Below are positions 56,101-62,477 of a stretch of DNA of 64,000 nucleotides, one piece after another; the first letter of the stretch is position 1; the number at the start of each line of letters is the position of its first letter. The notes beneath the pieces were generated by a model. It ran no database searches and was not told the origin of the DNA. It saw only the letters and a list, made by a program, of their open reading frames with translations. The translations under genes were made by a program, and so were the position numbers. The DNA is from Isoptericola sp044389085 (GTDB taxonomy: Bacteria; Actinomycetota; Actinomycetes; Actinomycetales; Cellulomonadaceae), in contig NZ_JBIRXP010000001.1 in the NCBI RefSeq assembly GCF_044389085.1, forward strand, positions 992,001 through 1,056,000, in the 5' to 3' direction.

Positions 56101-58609
56101 CGCCCTGGTCCGTGCAGGTGATCGCACCCATGGACCAGCCGGGGATCGCCTGCTCCCGGATCACGTACTGCTGACCCGGCACCAGCTCTCCCCACGTCGT
56201 CGCCGCGCTGCCGGGTCCCGTGCCCGACAGGGTCCGGGCGTCCCCCGGGGCCGGGGTGAGCGAGACGTCGACGCTCCACGCGAGCTCCGGGCCGATGCTC
56301 GCCGTCGTCTTGGTCAGCGTCGCCTGCGCCGGGAGCGCGAGGTTGGTGTAGAGGCAGGTGACGATCGCGCCGTCCTCGAGCGTGACGCCCGTCGTCTCCT
56401 CGTCCTGCCGTTCCCAGGCGAGATCGGCCCCGTCCGCGCGCTGGCAGACGACGTCGTCGACGCTCCAGCCGGTCAGCCCCTCCTCCGTGATCGTGTAGTC
56501 GCCGGCCGGCACCTCCTGCACCACCCACGACCAGTCGTCGCCCACCGTGTTGAGCGTGAACCCCTCGTCGAAGCCGTCCGGGCCCGTCACGGTGAAGGGG
56601 AAGTCCTCGTCCCACTCCACTATCGGCGCGGTCGCCTTCTGCACCACGAGGGTGGCGCCCTCCGGTTCCGCGATGTCCTCGAAGGAGCACGTCATCTGGG
56701 ACCCCGGCCGCGCGGTGAACGTCGCGGTGGGCGGGTCGACCTCCAGCTCCTCCTCGTAGTCGTACGGCGGGTCCCAGCACGACAGGTCCGCCAGCACGTA
56801 TCCCTCGGGCACCTCCTCGGAGACGGAGTACTCGCCCGGCGGCACCTGGAACTGGGTGGAGTCGGTGGCGTTCGTCGTGCCCGGGACGGGCTCGGGCGTC
56901 AGGGTGAACTCCTCGACCTCCCCGGTGAGGTTCCCGGTGAAGGTGAACGAGCTGCCCGCGCTGTCCTGGGGGACGCGCTTCTCGATGGTCACCGTGGCGA
57001 GCTGCGTGTTGGTGAACGTGCACTCGAGGTTCTCGCCGACCACCGGCGTCACCGTGACGGACGCGGTGCTCCCGGACGTGCCGTCGGTGCACTCGACCTG
57101 CGGCGTCATCCAGCCGTCGACGGCGTCCTCCGCCACGGTGAGCGCCTCGCCCGCCGGCACGGCGAACGTCGCGCTCTCGCCGTCGCCGAGGGTGGCCTCC
57201 TCGTCGCCCACGGTGAAGTCGAAGTCCTGGTCCGCGCCGTCCGGCAGGGTCTGCTTCGTCACCGTCACCAGGGCGGCATCGTTGGTGAGGACGCAGTCGG
57301 TCCGCCCGCCGCCCAGGAGGGTGAACGGGGTGTCCGGGTCCGTCACGTCGACGGTATGTCGCTCGCCCACCTGGTCGGTGTACGAGCACTCGGCGGCCGT
57401 GAGCTCCCACGGCGGGGGGACGCCGGTCTCCGCCAGGTGCAGCAGCGAGCTCGAGAGCACGCCCTCGTACGTCCGGGTCTGCCCCGAGACCACGGCGTCC
57501 TCGATGCTCGTCTGCCCGGGCGGGATCACCACGCCCTGGGAGCTCTCGTTCGTCACCCGGAACCCGAACTCGTCGTCCGTCTGCCCGGTCGGTGTCTCCT
57601 TCGTGACCGTCAGGGTGCCGCAGTTGGAGATCTCCAGCGGTTCGGGCGTGTTGAAGAAGAAGTCCGAGATCGTCGCCGTCTCTGCGGCGCCCGTGCGGGA
57701 CATCAGGGAGGTGATCGCGAAGGTCGAGCACTCGTCGTCGCCGAACAGCCCTGCCGCCGTGAGGTCGATGGCGTACTCGCCGAAGGTGTCCTGCTGCTGG
57801 TTGCCGAGCGGCGGCGCCTCGGTGCGCTGGCCCATCGCGAAGGCGAAGTCCACGCTGCGGCCGGTCGTGGCCCACGAGCCGCCGCCGTCGGGGTTCGCGC
57901 AGCCGTCCCCCGCCGCCGGGGTCCAGTCGAGGAAGCGCGTCGTGCCCTCGGCGTACAGCACGTCGAGCAGCAGGTCGTCGCAGCGTCCCGGGTCAGGTCC
58001 CTCGAAGACCGTGTAGATGCTCACGGAGCCGTTGCCCGCGCGGCGCGTGAAGTAGCCGTACAGGATGAAGTGGCGCAGGCCGGTCGCGTCGGACAGCGCC
58101 TCGGTCGCGTACCCCGCGCTGCACAGGTTCGCCTTGTCCTGCACGTTCGCCGGGGCCGCCACCCAGGGGTTCGTGTCACCGTTCTGGCTGCCCTGGTTCG
58201 CGGTCGGGTCCGGCCCCTGCCCGTCGCAGTTCGCGTACGCGCCGTCGTCCCAGAAGAATCCCCCCGCGAACACGCCCGAGGAGCGGAACCCGCCGGCCGT
58301 CGTGTAGGGCTCCGTCGGCACGAACGTGGGCGTCTGGGTGGCCGACGGCTGCGGCTGCAGGACGTCGTTCCAGTCGAACGTGCCCGGCGGCGTCCCGCCG
58401 GTCTTGTCGCCGTCGATCTGGAACCCGGTCTGCAGCCCGGACGGCAGCGTCACCGCCTCGGCCTCCGGCGCCGGCCCGTTCGGGGCCAGCGGGACGAGGA
58501 CCCCGAGCGCCAGCGTGAGGGCCGTGACCATGGCGACGCGACGACCGGCGGCGCCGGGCCGGTGCACCCGCCGTCGAGGTCGCGCCCCTCCGCGATCCGC
58601 CACGCCCAT
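50177..58609 (-). CDS. Giant cell-wall-anchored multi-domain surface protein
   Basis: About 2810 residues. Order: signal peptide (basic start, hydrophobic AMVTALTLALGVLVPLA near residues 26-42); N-terminal domain of about 280 residues beginning TGFQIDGDKTGG, with seven Cys; 21 tandem modules of about 108 residues (residues ~331-2592); a DUF11-like domain (~2593-2738); a 40-residue Pro/Ser stalk; sorting signal LAVTG (2779), membrane helix and RRRRG. LAxTG is the class E sortase form. Modules resemble prealbumin-like/Cna-B folds. The ATG at 58609 has GGGAGG upstream and gives a good signal peptide, so the longer frame to 58762 is rejected. Probably an adhesin or surface fibre. No sortase gene is in the window. 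Confidence 0.93.
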   Translation of the reverse strand: MGVADRGGARPRRRVHRPGAAGRRVAMVTALTLALGVLVPLAPNGPAPEAEAVTLPSGLQTGFQIDGDKTGGTPPGTFDWNDVLQPQPSATQTPTFVPTEPYTTAGGFRSSGVFAGGFFWDDGAYANCDGQGPDPTANQGSQNGDTNPWVAAPANVQDKANLCSAGYATEALSDATGLRHFILYGYFTRRAGNGSVSIYTVFEGPDPGRCDDLLLDVLYAEGTTRFLDWTPAAGDGCANPDGGGSWATTGRSVDFAFAMGQRTEAPPLGNQQQDTFGEYAIDLTAAGLFGDDECSTFAITSLMSRTGAAETATISDFFFNTPEPLEISNCGTLTVTKETPTGQTDDEFGFRVTNESSQGVVIPPGQTSIEDAVVSGQTRTYEGVLSSSLLHLAETGVPPPWELTAAECSYTDQVGERHTVDVTDPDTPFTLLGGGRTDCVLTNDAALVTVTKQTLPDGADQDFDFTVGDEEATLGDGESATFAVPAGEALTVAEDAVDGWMTPQVECTDGTSGSTASVTVTPVVGENLECTFTNTQLATVTIEKRVPQDSAGSSFTFTGNLTGEVEEFTLTPEPVPGTTNATDSTQFQVPPGEYSVSEEVPEGYVLADLSCWDPPYDYEEELEVDPPTATFTARPGSQMTCSFEDIAEPEGATLVVQKATAPIVEWDEDFPFTVTGPDGFDEGFTLNTVGDDWSWVVQEVPAGDYTITEEGLTGWSVDDVVCQRADGADLAWERQDEETTGVTLEDGAIVTCLYTNLALPAQATLTKTTASIGPELAWSVDVSLTPAPGDARTLSGTGPGSAATTWGELVPGQQYVIREQAIPGWSMGAITCTDQGGAVADLDTEDLTFTFVAGVAQELSCGMTNTGLPSSVSLRKITSGLAADYPWSFGVQIRPVPQGATDPTTVSGTGQSAVTVGWENLLPGQTYTVTEVDLPDEVTQRLESCTGAGVEQVEGGFRFVAPLDAAVSCSLTNFVAPVAATLTKTTSEGDGSFTFELTTLGTGDTPVSVPITTTAGSGSAELALVPGVRYSLVEQDQPGWVEGTIVCTVTPAAGDEFTIPDVTDFTVDVGDAVACAVENDIAPGTVSFTKTTGGITADYEWSFPVTLTPEGEEADTQDVSGTGPGSSSVAWEDLEPGRYVLEEGGLEGWDAGPITCGLGGGGDDPTTPGVEIDVEPGQSYACSATNTALPASATVRKRTAGIGDSVDWSFDLTLAPPPPGQDGTVTLTGTGPGLGDDSHTWTALSPGVVYSLTEADPGAGWTAQGIVCDDGSGTPIDASRLVAAPGADYTCVADNTAPAVAGSITKTTVGGDGEFAFLLDTVPSSGSPTSVPVTTAGGTGTADLPTLLPGNRYSLTEQDADGWAPTGPLACTRAPAGGGDPTPVADLTDFTVQAGDRIACTAENTANGRVILYKEVHGTGDEARDFDFTSNIDGHEAFTVEGVQDDGTLYETVIEDVPAGDEYFFEETTDAGDPPTVLADLSCTYGGEDHSGTPEDREARRLGFEVLPGETTECYFTNAVEGSLILIKRSVPANFDQDFDFTITGPSIAGGEEDFVINSDPNVAGAIRSWTGLLEGTYTLTEGDMPDGWSLNTLNGATFCNTADGWTLDAAAQSITVELDAADVVTCFFSNRAETASVSVTKSAAGLADGTAWSFPLTLSPAGGVTPGGTQTVSGTAPASGTVTWQNLTPGVTYTVTEPAQDGWTSGGLECAGVADASPAAGFQFVAGVGQTLECTLENTATPASVAVTKTVSGVAAGLGWSFELTLTPDASPAGAQTASGTGNTSSGPVTWTDLVPGTRYTLAESPQAGWVLGLVQCPGLTDESADAGFQFTATPGMTLQCGVANAGTASRVSVAKTTTGVADDVAWSFPVTISPAASPQATQNLTGTGSSTSAAATWTGLVPGITYTLTEALPTGWTGGTFTCSVGGVPVEDAGAAAGFQLVAGLNQVVSCEVTNAAQPADVTVTKTVTGVADDLPWSFDVSLSPEATPGSPVTLTGTGNATSAPATFTGLVPGTLYTLAEAVPDGWTSPGLVCGVDDLDPDTPGLQFRPALGQSLTCDVTNAADPATLSFVKTVDGVADDLAWSFPVTLDPPAGGVGTQDATGTGSSSSDPLEWAGLVPGTSYDLTEVADGYDAGEMTCDVDGDAIDLGVRFTPAPGDAITCAVTNTAVPVDLSVTKTVTGAPDDATRSFQVTLAPPGDPEGTRTLTVAGNGTSEPGMWEDLVPGVTYTLVETAVPAGWTAGGFTCTAGGEPLQDASDAPGFQLVARSGRDVSCDVVNTPDPATATVTKTTVGGDGDFAFVLTPQGQPEQTVTVTTADGSGSADLPDLLPGVTYALTEQAADGWAATQPLACTLAPAGGGEATPVEDLGAFTVSAGAHLDCTATNTRLGRVVVVKAVDGADAEFGFTGSWLDPEEFTITTSGGTGARTFENVAPGEHVLSELARDGYEGTELVCADGVEDGADSTVDGLVATIGLDPGETVTCTYSNTQWGVLVVDKATEPASGQEFGFSWGPEGGAQERFTLADGDDPFTTQPLAPGVYTVSEEGAEGWQLESVDCSGSSGGTVVDGAAATVDVRAGDTVLCRFTNVRPADLEVEKTVVSGPSAGGDGTYRIGYRVSVRNPGGVVQRYDLSDRLRFGGGIQVLDAVVTSPDIQVNPGWDGREDLVVVAGATIAAGATQSFDVLVTARVPADVLDEARVCQGVVGEDGGSGFLNTASVRGPGTEEVAADACVDAPPAVPPGPSPSPSPTGHPGPTSSAEPTPGLPPDGAPGPGGPLAVTGPGAGIAALALVLLLGGAALVLVRRRRG
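50834..57619 (-). repeat. Coding array of 21 prealbumin/Cna-B-like modules
   Basis: Each module has the pattern V-x-K-T near its start, Y-x-L-x-E followed by a GW in the middle, a Cys soon after, and C-x-x-T/S-N at the end. In Cna-B-type domains the Lys, Glu and Asn form an intramolecular isopeptide bond. I find the Lys and Glu in all 21 and the Asn in 20; module 4 ends C-S-F-E-D. Two Cys per module are present in all 21, so a disulfide is possible in each. Modules 14-19 (about 51.8-53.7 kb) are most alike, indicating recent duplication. Confidence 0.85.
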
Positions 58610-58764
58610 CGCGTCCTCCCGGGGACGTCCGAAGGCCGGACTCGAGGCGCCGCGCCCGCTGTGACGCGGCGCACACTCCCGGCCAAGGTAACCAGGGGTC
58701 GCCGTCGGCGCGCGGGGAAGGGCGGCGCGCAGGGAAGGGCGGCTCGCCACGGGCGTGGACACAC

Positions 58765-58799
58765 CGGGACCCCGCCACCCGAGGGGTGACGGGGTCCCG
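58765..58799 (-). terminator. Terminator of the NfeD-SPFH operon
   Basis: Arms CGGGACCCCG (58765-58774) and CGGGGTCCCG (58790-58799) enclose a second stem CACCC-gag-GGGTG. It lies 17 bases after the SPFH stop, before the surface-protein promoter region. Between here and 58609 are two copies of GGGAAGGGCGGC (about 58716-58742) and a GTCCG/CGGAC hairpin. Confidence 0.75.
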
Positions 58800-58816
58800 T
58801 CGCACGAGGTCGTCGG

Positions 58817-60004
58817 CTACTGCTGCGGCTCCGGCGGCTCGCCGCCCAGGGACCGGGGCTGCGCGCCGGGCGACGGCGGCGCCGTCGGGCCGTCCGACGG
58901 TCGCTGGCCGCGCTCGGCCGACGGGTCGAACGGCGCACCCGACCGGGTGCCCGCGCTCGTCGCGTCGGCCGTGGCGGCCTCCGCCTGGCGCCGTGCCTCC
59001 GCGAGCGCCTCACCCGGGTCCTCCAGGGCCTGCGCGGGGAGCGACGACTGCCGGGGCCGCGCCTCGGCGCCGCCCTCGTCGTCGGCGGGCGGGGTGGGGA
59101 TGCCGGGCGTGCCGGGCACCCCGCCGAAGCCCTTGGCGATCGAGCCGAGCGCCGCGGTGAACTCCGTGGGCACGACCCACAGCTTCGACGCGTTGCCGTT
59201 GGCGATCTCGGGCAGCATCTGCAGGTACTGGTACGCGAGCAGCTTGGGGTCGGCGTCGCCCTCGTGGATGGCGCCGAACACCTGGAGGATGGCGCGCGCC
59301 TCGCCCTCGGCCTGGAGGATCTTCGCCTGGGCGTCACCCTCGGCCCGGAGGATCTGCGACTGCTTCTCACCCTCAGCGGTGAGGATCTGCGACTGCTTGA
59401 CGCCCTCCGCCGTGAGGATCGTGGCGCGCCGGTCGCGCTCGGCGCGCATCTGCTGCTCCATCGCACCCTGCACCGAGGCGGGCGGCTCGATCGACTTCAG
59501 CTCGACGCGGTTGACGCGCACGCCCCAGCGGCCGGTCGCCTCGTCGAGGACGCCGCGCAGCTGGCCGTTGATCTGGTCGCGGCTGGTGAGCGTCTGCTCG
59601 AGGTCCATCGAGCCGACGACGTTACGCAGGGTGGTGACCGTGAGCTGCTCGATACCGGTGATGTAGTTCGCGATCTCGTACACCGCCGACTTCGGCTCGG
59701 TCACCTGGAAGTAGATGACCGTGTCGATGCTCACCACGAGGTTGTCGCTCGTGATCACGGGCTGCGGCGGGAAGGACACGACCTGCTCGCGCAGGTCGAC
59801 GCCTGCGCGGATGCGGTCGACGAACGGCACCAGCAGGTGCAGCCCGGGCTCGAAGGTCTTGTTGTAGCGGCCGAGCCGCTCGACGATCAGCGCCGTCGCC
59901 TGCGGCACGATGCGCACGGCCTTGACCAGCGCGACGATCAGCACGATCGCCAGGATGATGAGCACCACGTAGAGCACGATGGTGCCGGGTTCGGTGTCGT
60001 TCAC
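58817..60004 (-). CDS. SPFH/Band 7 (stomatin-like) membrane protein
   Basis: 395-residue membrane scaffold. One N-terminal helix (VLYVVLIILAIVLIVALVKAV, residues ~9-29), then the SPFH domain (RIVPQATALIVERLGRYNKTFEPGLHLLVPFVDRI) and a long Glu/Ala/Gln-rich coiled coil with the LTAEGEKQSQILRAEGDAQA type repeat near residue 215. The C-terminal 90 residues are Pro/Ala-rich and disordered. Such proteins form oligomers in ordered membrane domains. Partner NfeD lies 64 bases upstream in the same operon, a conserved pair. Confidence 0.93.
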   Translation of the reverse strand: MNDTEPGTIVLYVVLIILAIVLIVALVKAVRIVPQATALIVERLGRYNKTFEPGLHLLVPFVDRIRAGVDLREQVVSFPPQPVITSDNLVVSIDTVIYFQVTEPKSAVYEIANYITGIEQLTVTTLRNVVGSMDLEQTLTSRDQINGQLRGVLDEATGRWGVRVNRVELKSIEPPASVQGAMEQQMRAERDRRATILTAEGVKQSQILTAEGEKQSQILRAEGDAQAKILQAEGEARAILQVFGAIHEGDADPKLLAYQYLQMLPEIANGNASKLWVVPTEFTAALGSIAKGFGGVPGTPGIPTPPADDEGGAEARPRQSSLPAQALEDPGEALAEARRQAEAATADATSAGTRSGAPFDPSAERGQRPSDGPTAPPSPGAQPRSLGGEPPEPQQ

Positions 60005-60068
60005 AGGAGTCCCTTCCGTCGACGCGTCGACGATCGGAGATGGTCACCGGTCGCCGACCGGCGGCGGG

Positions 60069-60542
60069 TCAGGCGGGGTGCTGCTCGTGCGTCGTCGCGA
60101 CCGGGGCGACGACGGCGGTGGCCCCGTCGATGCGCACGACGCGCACCTCGGCGCCGACGGGGACGCGCCCGGTGGAGTTCGGGATGCCGTCGTCCTCGAG
60201 ACGGGCGCTCCAGACCTCGCCCTGCAGCTTGACGCGGCCGCCGGTCTCGGTGACCTCCGCCAGGACCACGGCCAGCCGGCCGACCTGGCCCGCCGCGTTG
60301 GTCTCGACGAGCGGCACCCGCTGCCGCAGGTGGCGCAGCAGCCACGGGCGCAGGGTGAACAGGAGCAGCACGGACACGATGCAGGCCACGAGGATCTGCA
60401 GCCAGAGCTCGCCTCCCGCAGCGGCCGTGACGGCCCCGCCGAGGGCGCCCCCGGCCAGCATGATCAGCACCAGGTCCAACGAGAGCATCTCGATCGCGGC
60501 GAGCAGCAGCGCGCCTCCGACCCACCACAGCCAGGAGTCCAC
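60069..60542 (-). CDS. NfeD-like membrane protein
   Basis: 157-residue short NfeD: about three membrane helices (WWVGGALLLAAIEMLS, LVLIMLAGGALGGAVTAAAGG, LQILVACIVSVLLLFTL) followed by a C-terminal OB-fold (LVGRLAVVLAEVTETGGRVKLQGEVWSARLED). It lacks the Clp-like protease domain of long NfeD. It forms the usual pair with an SPFH protein, probably helping its membrane localisation. GTG start with AGAGG 5 bases upstream. The upstream gap holds a CCTGAGG-GAC-CCTCAGG palindrome (60594-60610). Confidence 0.88.
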   Translation of the reverse strand: MDSWLWWVGGALLLAAIEMLSLDLVLIMLAGGALGGAVTAAAGGELWLQILVACIVSVLLLFTLRPWLLRHLRQRVPLVETNAAGQVGRLAVVLAEVTETGGRVKLQGEVWSARLEDDGIPNSTGRVPVGAEVRVVRIDGATAVVAPVATTHEQHPA

Positions 60543-60678
60543 GGACCTCTCCCCTCGTCGTCCCTCGCGGGAGCGTGCGGCGCCGGGACGGCCCCTGAGG
60601 GACCCTCAGGTGAGCGACGCCCCCGCCACCATGTTTTGCACAGACTTTACCAAGCCTGAGCCGACGCGGGAAGCCGTT

Positions 60679-61476
60679 TCAGCGACCGGCGGGTCGCGCC
60701 GCGCGGGCCAGCCAACGGCCCCCGCCGTGGGCGACCATGAGGGGCGTGCCGAACGCCTGCGAGAGGTTGTCCGCGGTGAGCACCTCGTGGATCGGGCCCG
60801 CGGCCTGGATGCCCCCGCGCTTCATGAGCATGAGGTGCGTGAACCCCGGCGGGATCTCCTCGACGTGGTGCGTGACGAGCACCAGGACGGGCGACGCCGG
60901 GTCGGCCGCGAGCTCGGCCAGCGCGCCGACGAGCTCCTCGCGCCCGGCGAGGTCGAGGCCGGCGGCGGGCTCGTCGAGCAGCAGGATCTCCGGGTCCGTC
61001 ATGAGGGCGCGGGCGATCTGCACGCGCTTGCGCTCGCCCTCCGAGAGGGTCCCGTAGAAGCGGTCCGCCAGGTCGGCGACGTCGAACGCCGCGAGCAGGT
61101 CCTTGGCGCGCTGCTCGTCGAACTCCTCGTACGACTCCTGCCAGCGGCCCGTCACGCCGTACGCCGCCGTGAGCACGACGTCCCGCACGGCCTCGCCGCC
61201 CGGGATGCGGTCGGCGAGGGCCGCGGAGGCGAAGCCGATCCGCGGGCGCAGCTCGAAGACGTCGACGCGGCCGAGCCGTTCGCCCAGGAGCTCGGCCGTG
61301 CCGCTCGTCGGGTGCGAGCGCGCCGCGAGGATCTGCAGCATGGTGGTCTTGCCGGCACCGTTGGGGCCGAGGACGACCCAGCGCTCTCCCTCGTTCACCT
61401 GCCAGTCCACGGCGTCGAGGATGGTGGTGGTACCGCGTCGTACGGTGACGCCCTGCAGGTCGAGAACCGCGCTCAT
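60679..61476 (-). CDS. Orphan ABC ATP-binding protein
   Basis: 265-residue soluble ABC ATPase without a permease nearby. Walker A GPNGAGKTT near residue 38, FELRPRIGFASAALADRIP near 75, signature LSEGERKRVQIARAL near 145, Walker B ILLLDEPAAGLDLAGREEL near 163, H-loop LVTHHVEEIPPGFTH near 198. VTHHVEEIPPGFTHLMLMKRG is typical of the YlmA/ModF-like cytosolic group, whose function is unclear. The ATG at 61476 is preferred; TAGGGT lies 8 bases upstream. Confidence 0.88.
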   Translation of the reverse strand: MSAVLDLQGVTVRRGTTTILDAVDWQVNEGERWVVLGPNGAGKTTMLQILAARSHPTSGTAELLGERLGRVDVFELRPRIGFASAALADRIPGGEAVRDVVLTAAYGVTGRWQESYEEFDEQRAKDLLAAFDVADLADRFYGTLSEGERKRVQIARALMTDPEILLLDEPAAGLDLAGREELVGALAELAADPASPVLVLVTHHVEEIPPGFTHLMLMKRGGIQAAGPIHEVLTADNLSQAFGTPLMVAHGGGRWLARAARPAGR

Positions 61477-61519
61477 GAGGCCCGACCCTACCCGAGCCGC
61501 CCCGACCGCCCGGCCGTCG

Positions 61520-61563
61520 CCCGCGCCGTGCCCGCGCCCTGCCCGCGCCCTGCCCGCGCCCTG
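61520..61563. repeat. 11-bp tandem repeat in an intergenic region
   Basis: Three perfect copies of CCCGCGCCCTG (61531-61563) and one diverged copy (61520-61530) between two divergent genes. It lies in a stretch of nearly pure GC and may be a slippage site or just low-complexity promoter sequence. Confidence 0.75.
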
Positions 61564-61628
61564 CCCGCCCGCCGTCCGACGTACGTCCGGGCCTGCGACG
61601 ACGGCACCGGCGCGTCTACTGTGACCCC

Positions 61629-62420
61629 GTGGAGACCGACCCGACCGCGCTGCCCCGCAGCGTCGTGCTCGCCCTCTGGCTCGCCACCGCCGGCGCCGCA
61701 CCCGGGGTCGTGGTGCGCAGCGTGCAGGGCGACGACGAGCCGCACGGCGTCGTCGGGCTGCCCGGCCGCGACGAGGGCGCCGCCGCCGTCGGCGGGGACG
61801 ACGCCGGCCTGCGCGACCTCGTGACCGCCTGGCTCGACGGACCCCGCGAGGTGTGCGCCCTGCTGCCCGCTCCCGGCGACCTCGGCGGGACACCGGCCGC
61901 GGTGAGCGCCGAGGCCACCGAGGCGGGCGAGTGCGTGATGATCACCACCCCGGCCGGTTCCTGGGCCGCCGTGCCTGCCGTCACCGCGTTCGGGAGCGAG
62001 CTCGAGCCCGGCCATCTCGTCGCCTGGCAGGTGCGGCCGGTGCCCGCGTGGTCCACCCACGTGGCCGGCACCCTCGGTTCGCTCGCCGACGCCGAGCGGG
62101 AGCTGCGCACCAGCCTCGTCACCGCGACCGAGGCACTCGACGCGCTCGACGTCGCCCGGTGGCGCGACGACGCCGCCGACGCGATCGAGCGCCTCCGCGG
62201 CGGCAGCACGGACGCCTGGCCCGTGCCCGCCCTGGACGGCCGCCGGGCCCGCGTGCTGCAGCTCGCGACCCGGCTGCTCGCGATCGTCGACCTCGCCACC
62301 GTCGACGACGGCGGCGCCGTGAACCTCTGGCAGTCGGACCAGCGCTCCACCGCGCTGCGCGAGGTGGAGCGCACGGCACGGCACGCCCTCAGCGCCGCGA
62401 CCTACGCCGCCGTCCGCTGA
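61629..62420 (+). CDS. Conserved actinobacterial-type hypothetical protein
   Basis: 263 residues, cytosolic, no signal peptide or membrane segment. I recognise no domain. It has a first part rich in loops (LPGRDEGAAAVGGDDAGLRDLVTAWLDGPREVCALLPAPGDL) and a helical second half (LRTSLVTATEALDALDVARWRDDAADAIERL; LREVERTARHALSAATYAAV). GTG start with TACTGT exactly 6 bases upstream, so leaderless. It lies between the orphan ABC ATPase and the glycogen genes with no operon partner. Codon use and GC look like its neighbours. Confidence 0.7.
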   Translation: METDPTALPRSVVLALWLATAGAAPGVVVRSVQGDDEPHGVVGLPGRDEGAAAVGGDDAGLRDLVTAWLDGPREVCALLPAPGDLGGTPAAVSAEATEAGECVMITTPAGSWAAVPAVTAFGSELEPGHLVAWQVRPVPAWSTHVAGTLGSLADAERELRTSLVTATEALDALDVARWRDDAADAIERLRGGSTDAWPVPALDGRRARVLQLATRLLAIVDLATVDDGGAVNLWQSDQRSTALREVERTARHALSAATYAAVR

Positions 62421-62450
62421 TCCTGGTCCTGGTCCCGACAGGCTCGACCC

Positions 62451-62477
62451 CCGGGTGCTCTCGACCGGCTCACCCGG
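62451..62477. terminator. Possible terminator overlapping the glgA stop
   Basis: CCGGGTG (62451-62457) pairs with CACCCGG (62471-62477) around a 13-base loop, between convergent genes and overlapping the glgA stop codon. Weak compared with others here. Confidence 0.4.

Noticed and set aside
50834..57619. The module array as a possible CRISPR or non-coding satellite
   Set aside because: Repeats are about 325 bases, diverged and in frame with a protein; there are no short identical repeats with unique spacers.
58610..58762. Upstream extension of the surface protein to 58762
   Set aside because: It places 51 basic residues before the signal peptide; the ATG at 58609 has a strong ribosome site at correct spacing.
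50141..58789. A 2882-codon open frame on the plus strand opposite the surface-protein gene
   Set aside because: It is the antisense shadow of a GC-rich, repeat-coding gene. It is Arg/Gly/Ala/Val-rich without domains, has no sensible start, and the minus strand has a signal peptide, repeats and sorting signal.
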